A stretch of DNA of 64,000 bases from Arthrobacter sp. (GTDB taxonomy: Bacteria > Actinomycetota > Actinomycetes > Actinomycetales > Micrococcaceae). The notes under the pieces are model-generated. The model worked only from the letters and a program-made list of their open reading frames with translations. It did no database searches and was not told the DNA's origin. Shown in pieces: positions 8,164 to 15,406 of the stretch (positions are counted from its first letter, which is position 1; the number at the start of each line of letters is the position of its first letter). The DNA lies in NCBI RefSeq assembly GCF_031179985.1, contig NZ_JAPSHJ010000005.1:78660-142659 (forward strand), given 5' to 3'. The position numbers were made by a program, and so were the translations under genes.

Positions 8164-8443
8164 CAATCGTGGAAGGGGGGCTGGCTGCCGCATGCGGTGG
8201 GGGTCGGTGGAAGCGCTCGATCTTGCCGTTCGTCTGTGGGCGATACGGGCGGGTGCGCTTGTGCTTGAATTCACACTGTGTTTGTTGCGCGGCTTGCCGG
8301 GTGTCTTGGCGCGGTTCTTCTCGCCTTGTCGGCGGCCGACGTAGCGCCAGCCTCCGCCGTCGGGGATCACATCTACATGAATCACGGAGCCGGGATGCCT
8401 TTAGCCGGTGGAGCGGTGTGAGAGCAGCGTTTGCGTGGGTCAT
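8160..8443 (-). pseudogene. IS481-family transposase remnant
   Basis: Pieces of one transposase are scattered over two frames: MTHANAALTPLHRLK (N-terminus), VIPDGGGWRYVGRRQGEKNR with TPGKPRNKH (start of the integrase core), KHKRTRPYRPQTNGKIERFH (end of the core with the last catalytic Glu) and LPRL-VSGQY (C-terminus). Family members have about 320 residues; here at least two internal stretches are deleted and there are frameshifts, so the gene is dead. It lies next to the left terminal repeat. Confidence 0.8.
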
Positions 8444-8509
8444 GAATTCCCTCAGAAACGGAAAGGGGCCAGCCGGAATTCGGCTGACCCCTTAGGTTGT
8501 GCGTGCAGT

Positions 8510-9241
8510 TCAGTTGGTTCGGGAAGCCTCGGACTGAATGGCCTTGGCGAGGTCGCGGGGACTGCTCCACATAGGCCAATGGCCCGTCGGGAGGTCAATG
8601 ACGTCGAGGTGTTCAAGGTTCGCGACTTCGGTGAACATGGGATGACCGGTTTGGGCCAGCTCCAGCACCTGCGCACTAGGGATTGAGCAACAAACCAGGG
8701 TCGTCCGGACCTTGCGGCGGGCGTCGTTGGTGAGCTCAATGGGCTGACGAAGCACGGGGCCGGGCTCAGGGACGGCTCGGGCCCTAAACTGCTCGAGCAC
8801 CTCTGCGCTCAGTCCTTCGAGGCTCGCCTGCTGTGCGAGGACGTCGAAGGGCGGCAGCGGAAGCTCCTCCAACTCCTCCGGGAGGTCTGGGGCGAAGACA
8901 CTTCCCGTCGCTACAGGGCCGGAGTCGACCCACACTACCCGGTGGACAAGCTCAGGGTATCGGTCCATGACGAGGCTGACGGGAGCGTTGGCCCCACTGT
9001 GGGCGACGAGAATTGCAGGCTGTTTACCGTGTTGAGTAATGACGCCCAGGATTGCCTCAGCCTGGGCGTCGAGGGTTTTAGTCGCACGCTCAGGATCGTG
9101 CGCGTCGAGACCGGGCAGTGTCATCGCGATGGCACGAGAGTGGTCGGTTTTCAGGTGTTCAAGAACTTCATCCCACGCCCAAGCGCCCAGCCAGTGGCCG
9201 GCGATGAGAATGATGGTCGGACTGCTCATAGCGGTTGTCAT
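8510..9241 (-). CDS. Alpha/beta hydrolase
   Basis: A 243-residue alpha/beta hydrolase of the salicylate-esterase/methylesterase-like branch. The N-terminal strand IILIAGHWLGAWAWDEVL carries the oxyanion HW loop, the nucleophile elbow is VAHSGANA, and the catalytic His is in LPTGHWPMWSSP; LPGLDAHD is typical of this group. No signal peptide, so it is cytosolic. It is divergent from a WYL regulator with 73 bases between starts, suggesting local control by that regulator. Both genes lie between inverted copies of an IS481-like end, hinting at acquisition as cargo. Substrate unknown. Confidence 0.85.
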   Translation of the reverse strand: MTTAMSSPTIILIAGHWLGAWAWDEVLEHLKTDHSRAIAMTLPGLDAHDPERATKTLDAQAEAILGVITQHGKQPAILVAHSGANAPVSLVMDRYPELVHRVVWVDSGPVATGSVFAPDLPEELEELPLPPFDVLAQQASLEGLSAEVLEQFRARAVPEPGPVLRQPIELTNDARRKVRTTLVCCSIPSAQVLELAQTGHPMFTEVANLEHLDVIDLPTGHWPMWSSPRDLAKAIQSEASRTN

Positions 9242-9314
9242 GTCACAACTCTCGCAGGCCCTATGGACATTGGTATGTCACTATTTATGTCATGAATTTG
9301 TCTGGGTCTGAGCA

Positions 9315-10013
9315 GTGAAGCGAGCAGAACGGCTCCATGCTCTATCAGAGATGTTGCGCCGCAGCGGCGCGCGGGGGGTCTCCGCCGAACGGTTGGCGAG
9401 AGAGTTCGAGGTGTCCGTGCGCACAATCAAGAGAGACCTCGATGCGCTGGAGAACAGCGGTGCGCCTCTATGGTCGCGCCCAGGTCCGGGCGGTGGCTAC
9501 GGATTGGCTATCGGCGCGTCCCTGCCACCTGTCAGCCTGTCCTCAGGGCAGGCAGTGGCGCTCATGGCAGCCGTGTCCGCTGCACCCGATGCCCCCTACG
9601 CCGATCTGGCAGCAGCAGGTATTCAGAAGATTCTGGACGTCCTCGATCCCAAAACCCGCGCACGAGCCGACAAGCTGGCCCACCGCGTCTGGGTCAATGC
9701 GCTTCCCTCGTCCTCGCGCGCAATCAAGTCGGCACTGGAGGAGGCGATGGCCGAGCAGCGAGTAGTCCGTATTCGCTACACATCGAGAGACGAGACTACG
9801 ACCACCCGCGACGTCGAGCCCGTGCTGTTCGCCTCCACGAACGGCCAGTGGTACCTGATTGGATGGTGCCGAATGCGCGACGCAATGCGATGGTTTACCG
9901 TGTCGCGCATCGAGCAGGCCACCGTAACTAAGGCGGCCTGCAGCGGCCACACCATCCACGAGGTCGGAGAACCCCCAGCGAACGCCAGACCCGTACACGG
10001 TCGTGGTGAGTGA
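9315..10013 (+). CDS. HTH and WYL-domain transcriptional regulator
   Basis: A 232-residue DeoR/WYL-type regulator: winged helix-turn-helix at about residues 5-60 (SAERLAREFEVSVRTIKRDL, then GPGGGYGL) and a WYL-like domain at about 135-210 (QRVVRIRYTSRD, GQWYLIGWCRMRDAMRWFTVSRI). GTG start. It is divergently arranged with the hydrolase and is the likely controller of the pair; WYL domains generally sense ligands or nucleic acid. The coding end lies 15 bases before the right inverted repeat. Confidence 0.88.
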   Translation: MKRAERLHALSEMLRRSGARGVSAERLAREFEVSVRTIKRDLDALENSGAPLWSRPGPGGGYGLAIGASLPPVSLSSGQAVALMAAVSAAPDAPYADLAAAGIQKILDVLDPKTRARADKLAHRVWVNALPSSSRAIKSALEEAMAEQRVVRIRYTSRDETTTTRDVEPVLFASTNGQWYLIGWCRMRDAMRWFTVSRIEQATVTKAACSGHTIHEVGEPPANARPVHGRGE

Positions 10014-10021
10014 GCCACTCA

Positions 10022-10043
10022 ATCAACGTATCCGGTCAGTACA
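10022..10043 (+). repeat. Terminal inverted repeat, right copy (IS481-like end)
   Basis: GTATCCGGTCAGTACA at 10028-10043 is the exact inverse of 8142-8157. Read on the plus strand it gives INVSGQYN, again like the C-terminus of an IS481 transposase, so it may be a second truncated copy in opposite orientation rather than the other end of one element. Confidence 0.65.
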
Positions 10044-10070
10044 ACAAGACAGGGGTTTTGCCTGTTAAGG

Positions 10071-10403
10071 TCAGGCAGTGGCTAGTTCGTGGGCGTCCAG
10101 GATCTCAGCGGGTAGCCTTCCCCTGCTGTTGGCTGCATAGCCATTTCGTTCAGCCCATTCACGAATGCTGGACGCGTTGGACGGAACTCGTCGGGCTTGG
10201 CGGACGGCGTTTTCTCGGCGATTCCTGCCAGTTACCTTCCGCCCAGCTGTCATGTAGGGCGTAAGCAGCTCCCTCAATGCAGCGGCATTCATGGCCGATA
10301 GATCGATTTCGTAGTGAGCCCCATCAATCATGAAAGACACGGTTCTGTCGGCCGTGGTTCCGTCCAGATCATCGACGAATTCGGTCACTATCTTTGTTGC
10401 CAT
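10071..10403 (-). CDS. lsr2: Lsr2 nucleoid-associated protein (H-NS-like silencer) paralogue
   Basis: A 110-residue Lsr2: N-terminal oligomerisation domain (VDDLDGTTADRTVSFMIDGAHYEIDLS) and C-terminal DNA-binding domain (SIREWAERNGYAANSRGRLPAEILDAH) with the RGR minor-groove loop. Lsr2 binds AT-rich DNA and silences horizontally acquired genes in actinobacteria. ATG 10403 is preceded by AAGGAATG-type ribosome site. A candidate ECF-type promoter (site D) lies 178 bases upstream, and the leader contains a 12-bp hairpin. Its position inside an island of accessory genes suggests a local paralogue; whether the genome has a separate housekeeping copy cannot be seen. Confidence 0.93.
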   Translation of the reverse strand: MATKIVTEFVDDLDGTTADRTVSFMIDGAHYEIDLSAMNAAALRELLTPYMTAGRKVTGRNRRENAVRQARRVPSNASSIREWAERNGYAANSRGRLPAEILDAHELATA

Positions 10404-10439
10404 AAAGTCATTCCTTTATTCAGAGTCTGTGCTGGCAGG

Positions 10440-10475
10440 TGCGGCCGGTTGCGGGCTGCTTCACAACCGGCCGCA
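10440..10475 (-). promoter_or_regulatory. Stable hairpin in lsr2 leader
   Basis: A perfect 12-bp inverted repeat (TGCGGCCGGTTG, arms 10440-10451 and 10464-10475) with a 12-base loop, lying in the predicted 170-base untranslated leader of lsr2. No U-run follows in the lsr2 direction, so it is not a simple terminator; an attenuation, stability or protein-binding role is possible. Confidence 0.5.
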
Positions 10476-10580
10476 GGAATCCAGCGCTTACACCGCCAGA
10501 ATCCCCCTCCGCCGGCGTACTGCAGATCCTCGGCGGATTCATGCATGCGGGCAGCTGATATGCCTGTGCCCGAACACTCC

Positions 10581-10610
10581 TTAAGACCGTGAAAACGGCT
10601 AATCGTGACG
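10581..10610 (-). promoter_or_regulatory. Candidate ECF-type promoter, site D (lsr2)
   Basis: Minus-strand CGTCA (10610-10606) followed by CGATTA and, after 19 bases, TCTTAA (10586-10581). It is the only such site facing lsr2 and closely matches sites A, B and K in the -35 part. Confidence 0.55.
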
Positions 10611-10663
10611 CAGGACGCCGTCGAGCCATCTAACAGGCAGTGGGCTTAGTCCGAAAGGCTCTG

Positions 10664-11605
10664 TCAGTAGCGCTTGGTGAAACGGCGGTACCAGAGGGCC
10701 GCTTCCGCAGAAATCGTGAAGGCTGGGGGGTTCAGGCCGGTGAGGGCCCACAACCGGTCCGACTCATACCAATGGTCTTGCGAGAGCAGTGCGGCCTGGT
10801 GGCTGGTGAATCCGCTTTGGAGAAGGAGGATAAGGGAGCGTTCAAAATCCGTCGAGGCTGACCCCAGTGGCCCGGTGATCTTGTCCTGGATCTCAAGCAG
10901 TAGCCGTTCCACACTCACCGGTTCTGGTTCCGCGGCGTGGAATGGCCCCGAAATCCCGGCGCCTAAGCCCGGACCTACCAGAGCTGAGATCAGCTGGCCC
11001 AGATGCCCTACGTCGATCACGGACAGTTTTGAGCTGCCGTCACCAACTGGTCCACCCACGACGGCAGCCATGCGAATCAGGGCCGGGATAAACCATTTGT
11101 CTCCCTGGCCGTAGATCAGCCCAGTGCGAATTACGCTGCCTCCGGCATTCAGGACCAGACGTTCAGCTGACGCCCGTGAGCGGCTTGCAGCGGATTCGGG
11201 TGCATAGGGGAGAGAAGTGCCCTCTCCTCTGTGTGGGCCTGTTCCGTAAACAGACGTGGTGCTGATCTGTATGAACCGCGAGACACTGTTTCGGGCGGCG
11301 GCATCGAGAAGATTGCCGGTGCCGTCCGAGTTGACCTCAGTTGCCGTTAAGGCGTCTGCGCCGGTGTACGTGGCAGCGTTAACAATTGTGTCGGCTCCAG
11401 CGATGGCACTGTTAAGGCTGTCGACGTCGGTAATGTCCCCGACGTATATGCTGGCCTTACGGCTCTCCGGGAGGACTGTCGTCGGACGTGCCAAGATGCG
11501 AAGGTCGTTTTCGCCGCGAGCGGTGATGGCTTCAAGGATGCTGCGGCCGATGAATCCGGATGCGCCTGTGAGCAGAACTATCGGCTTCCGCGAACCTTTT
11601 TTCAT
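10664..11605 (-). CDS. NAD(P)-dependent epimerase/dehydratase family protein (extended SDR)
   Basis: A 313-residue extended SDR. The Rossmann motif is LLTGASGFIGRS near the N-terminus and the substrate-side ISTTSVYGTG is typical, but the usual YxxxK pair seems replaced (A140 and R144 by alignment with the SxYARSKAEAERLV pattern), so catalysis may be altered. ATG 11605 is used because the Rossmann strand starts just after it; a longer frame to 11674 adds unlikely residues. It is divergent from a TetR receptor, with AfsA nearby. Reductases of this class occur next to afsA homologues in butyrolactone clusters, so a role in tailoring the signal is likely but unproven. Confidence 0.8.
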   Translation of the reverse strand: MKKGSRKPIVLLTGASGFIGRSILEAITARGENDLRILARPTTVLPESRKASIYVGDITDVDSLNSAIAGADTIVNAATYTGADALTATEVNSDGTGNLLDAAARNSVSRFIQISTTSVYGTGPHRGEGTSLPYAPESAASRSRASAERLVLNAGGSVIRTGLIYGQGDKWFIPALIRMAAVVGGPVGDGSSKLSVIDVGHLGQLISALVGPGLGAGISGPFHAAEPEPVSVERLLLEIQDKITGPLGSASTDFERSLILLLQSGFTSHQAALLSQDHWYESDRLWALTGLNPPAFTISAEAALWYRRFTKRY

Positions 11606-11697
11606 GATTCGCTCTGCCAGGCGGGGAGAGTTCTTGGTCTTGTGCGGGACGAGGCCCGGAGTTTGGTGGCACATCCAGTCAACGAGGAATTGTATAT

Positions 11698-12360
11698 ATG
11701 CCTGTGCAGGAACGTGCGAGGGTGACGAGGGGCTCCATAGTGGCCGGGGCCGCTGCAGTGTTCGAAGAAGCAGGCTATGGCAGTGCGAGCCTGAGTACTG
11801 TAGCCGAACGGGCAGGTGTGACGAAGGGTGCCCTGTACTTTCACTTCAGTTCCAAGGAAGACCTGGCCCTTGCTGTCATCGAGGCACAGCATGCCCTTGT
11901 TACTAAAGAAGCCCGACGTACGGCGTCGTATGGACGCGATGCTTTGTCTACTATGGTCATGATCTGTGGAAGTTTCGCCAGACAGCTGGTCAGGGAACCA
12001 GTAGTCCGTGCAGGTGTGCGATTGACCCTCGAAGCGTCCGCTTTCGGGCAGCAGGTCACTAAGCCTTATCATGACTGGATCCGCACCATGGAGAGCTTGA
12101 CCCGGCAGGGCCAGGCAAAAGGTGAAATCAAAGATGCAGTGGACGCTGCTGCTTTCGCCCGGTACCTTGTGGCGTCATTCACTGGAGTGCAGATGCTGTC
12201 CACGATTCTCACGGAACGCGCGGATGTGCTGGAGCGGATTGAGGACATGTGGTCGATCCTGCTCCCCTCACTGGTGCCAGACTCGAAACGGGATGAGTTC
12301 CTGACGCTGGTCCGTCTGAGTGTCGCGGACACAGAGTTCCATCCGAACCCTCAGGCATGA
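11698..12360 (+). CDS. TetR-family regulator resembling gamma-butyrolactone receptors (ArpA/ScbR type)
   Basis: A 220-residue TetR protein. The HTH (IVAGAAAVFEEAGYGSASLSTVAERAGVTKGALYFHFSSKEDLALAVIE) is of the ArpA/ScbR pattern, and the ligand domain contains VRAGVRLTLE and the DWIRTMESL helix also seen in that group. Such receptors repress target genes until a butyrolactone or butenolide binds. GAGGAA lies eight bases before ATG 11698. It is divergent from the epimerase and convergent with the afsA-like gene, whose 3' end overlaps it by 152 bases. The combination supports a complete autoregulator circuit. Confidence 0.85.
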   Translation: MPVQERARVTRGSIVAGAAAVFEEAGYGSASLSTVAERAGVTKGALYFHFSSKEDLALAVIEAQHALVTKEARRTASYGRDALSTMVMICGSFARQLVREPVVRAGVRLTLEASAFGQQVTKPYHDWIRTMESLTRQGQAKGEIKDAVDAAAFARYLVASFTGVQMLSTILTERADVLERIEDMWSILLPSLVPDSKRDEFLTLVRLSVADTEFHPNPQA

Positions 12361-13285
12361 GCTCAAACTCGCACGTCAGCACCACGCGCACATCCGCGTC
12401 GACCCTGATTTCGGCGGTGGCTTTAGTGCGGTTGTGATAGCTCTTGCTGGGCAAAATAGAAACGTCAGCTTTGTCGTTGAGCTCAACGATTTTCAGGAAC
12501 GCGGCGTCGAAGCTCACAAAATCCAGGTGAGGCTCCCTCGTGTGAGCCCGGAGCGCCTGGCGGATGGCTTCCAGCAGGAGAGCCCCGGGGACGTGGTCCA
12601 GGGGATGGTCAAACATGATGGGATTCGTCTTGTCGACGTGCAGCGGCCACGTCCCATCGCGGGAGCTTTCGCCGATAACCACGTGGCCGGGGTGGCGCTG
12701 ACCCACCTGCTCCGGCGGCAGTGCGATGGTAGGCCTGGGCGGATCTCCGGCTTCGGATCGGAGCCGCATGCGGGCATATGCGGAGGGGTCGACCACGCGG
12801 GCACCCGCTGTCCCTGTCGCGATGCAATCGCCGTTCACATAAAACCGTGCCTTGACATGTAATTTCGCGGGTCCCCGGGGAGTCCGTTGCAGGACATCCA
12901 CGTCAAGACTGATATGAACGTTTGTCGGTGTGCTGGGATCGCGAGAGTGCCCGTCGAGGGCTTGAACGGCCATCTCCGGTAAGAGGAAGACCTGACCGAG
13001 GGGCACGCCCTCCATCGAATGAGCTATGAGGATCGTAGCCTGCCGAAGCGATTCCACAATCAACGCCGAGTCGTAGACCCGAGGAATCGGATGGTAAAAG
13101 GTGTGCATTCGTGGCCATTGAGCGCCTGCAATGTAGCGGCCGTCGCCCACTCTGCGGATATCAGTCATAAATACCTCGGAAAGTCCCCACCGGTGCACCA
13201 ACTCCCGTGGAACGGTGCTGCTGAACGTGACACCTGCATCGCAAGCAGGCGCACCGCTGCCGGGCCTCCCACGACCAAAATGCAT
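12209..13285 (-). CDS. AfsA-like gamma-butyrolactone biosynthesis protein
   Basis: A 358-residue AfsA-family protein with two hotdog repeats. The first repeat contains VPRELVHRWGLSEVFMTD, AQWPRMHTFYHP and ALIVESLRQATILIAHS; the second contains DKTNPIMFDHPLDHVPGALLLEAIRQA, where FDHPxDHVPGxLLxEAxRQ is diagnostic. AfsA homologues condense a beta-ketoacyl thioester with dihydroxyacetone phosphate to start butyrolactone synthesis. Start 13285 has GAAGGGG just upstream; earlier Met codons add atypical sequence. The protein carries about 50 extra C-terminal residues rich in Pro/Ser, coded opposite the end of the receptor gene, a convergent overlap of 152 bases. Confidence 0.88.
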   Translation of the reverse strand: MHFGRGRPGSGAPACDAGVTFSSTVPRELVHRWGLSEVFMTDIRRVGDGRYIAGAQWPRMHTFYHPIPRVYDSALIVESLRQATILIAHSMEGVPLGQVFLLPEMAVQALDGHSRDPSTPTNVHISLDVDVLQRTPRGPAKLHVKARFYVNGDCIATGTAGARVVDPSAYARMRLRSEAGDPPRPTIALPPEQVGQRHPGHVVIGESSRDGTWPLHVDKTNPIMFDHPLDHVPGALLLEAIRQALRAHTREPHLDFVSFDAAFLKIVELNDKADVSILPSKSYHNRTKATAEIRVDADVRVVLTCEFELMPEGSDGTLCPRHSDGPASGTHPVSSLAPVRGAGSTTCPQSAPAHPRVP

Positions 13286-13318
13286 GGTCCCCCTTCCACA
13301 ACGAGCTGGTGGCAAAAG

Positions 13319-13333
13319 CATACCGGTCGTATG
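13319..13333 (+). promoter_or_regulatory. Candidate butyrolactone-receptor operator
   Basis: CATACCGGTCGTATG, an interrupted dyad whose minus-strand half GACCGGTATG is close to the recalled ArpA half-site GG(T/C)CGGT(A/T)(T/C)G. It lies 34 bases upstream of the afsA-like start codon. The match is short, so this is a guess from position and partial sequence. Confidence 0.35.
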
Positions 13334-13355
13334 GCTTATTCCGTTCCAGGCTAGT

Positions 13356-13398
13356 ACTGTGGCCAATGCGCAGCGCATTTTTGGGGGCGGGCCACAGT
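13356..13398. repeat. Nested inverted repeats in the afsA-like upstream region
   Basis: A 9-bp outer inverted repeat (ACTGTGGCC at 13356-13364, inverted at 13390-13398) encloses a 7-bp hairpin with one central base (AATGCGC at 13365-13371, inverted at 13373-13379). It sits between the divergent afsA-like gene and small-family member 3 and could be an operator or a hairpin in either leader. Confidence 0.5.
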
Positions 13399-13466
13399 CT
13401 CATCCCGCGGAAGGCTGCCCACGCGCCCTTGAGGCCAAGTACTGATCGGATCAATAGGAGTGGCAC

Positions 13467-13703
13467 ATGCCTGAAAAATCAGGAAGGCGGCTCACTGTTT
13501 CTGTCGGACGCCGGGAATTCGAGAATCTTCAAGGAGCCTTGGCTGCTTATCTCGACGTAACCCGGACGGCGAGGCCGGTGGATCCTGTTCTGGCAATGCG
13601 GCGGACCGGTTCATTGCTCCGTTCTCTGGAACGGTTGGCCGGCACCGTAATTTCTGATCAGAATGTGCCCGGAGTCGACAACGACGCCGGGCGGCGCGGC
13701 TAG
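13467..13703 (+). CDS. Small paralogous protein (SVGRREF / DPVLAM family), member 3
   Basis: A 78-residue protein closely similar to member 1 along its whole length: GRRLTVSVGRREFENLQGAL and VDPVLAMRRTGSLLRSLERL against the equivalent segments at 6102. TAGGAG is six bases upstream of ATG 13467. Unlike the other members it has no sigma gene beside it, being between an afsA-like gene and a flotillin, and no clear CGTCA-N19 promoter was found upstream. Function unknown; the unusually strong conservation between loci argues that the family is under selection. Confidence 0.75.
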   Translation: MPEKSGRRLTVSVGRREFENLQGALAAYLDVTRTARPVDPVLAMRRTGSLLRSLERLAGTVISDQNVPGVDNDAGRRG

Positions 13704-13717
13704 CCACCCGGCGTCGT
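13681..13717. terminator. Bidirectional hairpin terminator
   Basis: A perfect 11-bp inverted repeat (ACGACGCCGGG at 13681-13691, inverted at 13707-13717) overlaps the last codons of small-family member 3 and lies just beyond the flotillin stop. A TTTT follows about ten bases later on the plus strand. It probably serves both converging genes. Confidence 0.7.
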
Positions 13718-13734
13718 GCTCCTGTTTTGGGGAG

Positions 13735-15258
13735 TTACTTGTCCTTTGCCGTGTCAATGACGACGGCGGTTCGCGCCGGTTCCTCGACGGCACCATCGTT
13801 GGTGCTCTTGGCTTCGCCGGCCGGACGTGACTTGCCGAAGCCGGAGAGCATCTCTATGACGTCGAAACCTGTGGTGTCCTTGAGCATCTGCGCTGTCTCC
13901 TGAACGCCCGAGGAAACATTTTTACTCAACTGGCTTGCGCCGTCGTTGGAGATGACCGTCATGTTGCTGATGGCCCCCATCGGTGAGGCAATCTCCCTGG
14001 CGATGCCGGGCAAAACCTCCAGGACCTTGTTCAGGATGGCAGCCTCGTTGAACTCGCTGTACGCCTTGGCCTGGGCTTCGATGGCTCCTGCTTCCGCCTT
14101 GCCGCGAAGCCCGATGACATCAGCTTCCGCCACACCCTTGGACTTGATGACCTCGGCCTCAGCAAGGCCACGGATCTTGTTGATCTCGGTTTCGGCGTTG
14201 CCCTTGGCGGTGTTCGCTGCTGCGAGAGCCCGGGCTTCCACCTCGTTGCCGGTTGCTTTCAGCTTGCGCGTTTCGAGTTCGGCAGCCGCTTCGACCTTGG
14301 TGGCTTCGGAGATGCGTGTGCGGCGCGCAAGATCGGCTGCCGCTTCGGTTTCAACCTTGTACTTGGCAGCGTCAGCGGGTTTCCGGACCTCGATGTCCAG
14401 TTCCTTTTCGCGGAGTTCAGCCTGACGTGCAACCACCTGCTGGTTCTTGAGAATGATTGCCTGCTGTTGCTCGGCCTGCGCCAGAGGGCCGGCCGCATCA
14501 GCTTCTGCTTGACGGGCATCCGTTTCCTGCTTGAGTTCAGCGCGGCGGAGCGCCAGCTTCTGTTCAGCTTCGGCGGTCTTCTGGTCCGCGAGGGCCTTTG
14601 CTTCCGCAGCTTCCCGTTGGGAGTTCGCTTCAGCGATACTCGCATTGCGAGCCACCAGAGCAGCCTCAGGGCGGCCAAGGTTTTTGAGGTAGCCGCTGGA
14701 ATCCTCGACGGACTTGATCTGGAACGTGTCGATGACCAGACCCTGGTTGGTCATCGAGTGTTCGGCCTCTTCCTTGACCGAAGCAGCGAACTGGGCGCGG
14801 TCCTTGATAATGGCGTCAACGCTGAGCGTACCCACAATCGAGCGCAATGATCCGGAGAGAGTCTCCTGGGTGTAATGGTCAATGGCGTCCTGCTGGTCGA
14901 GGAAGCGCTGGGCCGCCTTGCGGACCGAGGCCTTGTCTCCCCCGACCTTAACCTGGGCAACGCCAGCCAGGCGGAGTTGGATGCCGTTATTGGAAATTGC
15001 TTCAATGGTTACTTCCACCTGGCGCGAGGACAACGAGATGTGACTGACGCGTTCCGTGATGGGGTTGACGAAGGCCCGGTTGTTGATCACGACGCGGGAC
15101 TGGTCCTCGGACATGTCTTCTGTTGGGTTGGGGTCGCTCTTGCCGGTGATGAGCATTGCCTCGTTCGGCTTAGCGAATCGGATGCTCATGACGTAGTACA
15201 TGAAACCGGCAATGAGCAGGAGGACGAGCACGCCCCCGCCGATCAGAAGTTCAATCAT
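13735..15258 (-). CDS. Flotillin / SPFH-domain membrane scaffold protein
   Basis: A 507-residue flotillin: an N-terminal membrane helix (MIELLIGGGVLVLLLIAGFM), an SPFH/band 7 domain from about residue 30 to 210, and a long Ala/Glu/Lys-rich coiled coil (EANSQREAAEAKALADQK, followed by many AExxKxxG repeats), ending in a charged tail. Flotillins organise ordered membrane microdomains and oligomerise. Start 15258 has AGGGGG before it; a longer frame to 15327 lacks hydrophobic logic. It is transcribed alone, convergent with small-family member 3. Confidence 0.92.
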   Translation of the reverse strand: MIELLIGGGVLVLLLIAGFMYYVMSIRFAKPNEAMLITGKSDPNPTEDMSEDQSRVVINNRAFVNPITERVSHISLSSRQVEVTIEAISNNGIQLRLAGVAQVKVGGDKASVRKAAQRFLDQQDAIDHYTQETLSGSLRSIVGTLSVDAIIKDRAQFAASVKEEAEHSMTNQGLVIDTFQIKSVEDSSGYLKNLGRPEAALVARNASIAEANSQREAAEAKALADQKTAEAEQKLALRRAELKQETDARQAEADAAGPLAQAEQQQAIILKNQQVVARQAELREKELDIEVRKPADAAKYKVETEAAADLARRTRISEATKVEAAAELETRKLKATGNEVEARALAAANTAKGNAETEINKIRGLAEAEVIKSKGVAEADVIGLRGKAEAGAIEAQAKAYSEFNEAAILNKVLEVLPGIAREIASPMGAISNMTVISNDGASQLSKNVSSGVQETAQMLKDTTGFDVIEMLSGFGKSRPAGEAKSTNDGAVEEPARTAVVIDTAKDK

Positions 15259-15406
15259 TGTTCCCCCTAGGATTTGCATCGAGCCAGACGGCCCCACGAC
15301 CAGAGACAAGTATCTCTTGGCCTGCACGGATACATAACGAGGACGCGGGCAATTCGTGATGAATCAACACATTTGGACCACGCTATCCCGGGGATTGAGG
15401 CAGGGG

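Noticed and set aside
10010..10264. Plus-strand frame starting SxINVSGQYN
   Set aside because: Only the first residues resemble a transposase C-terminus at the repeat; the rest runs opposite lsr2.
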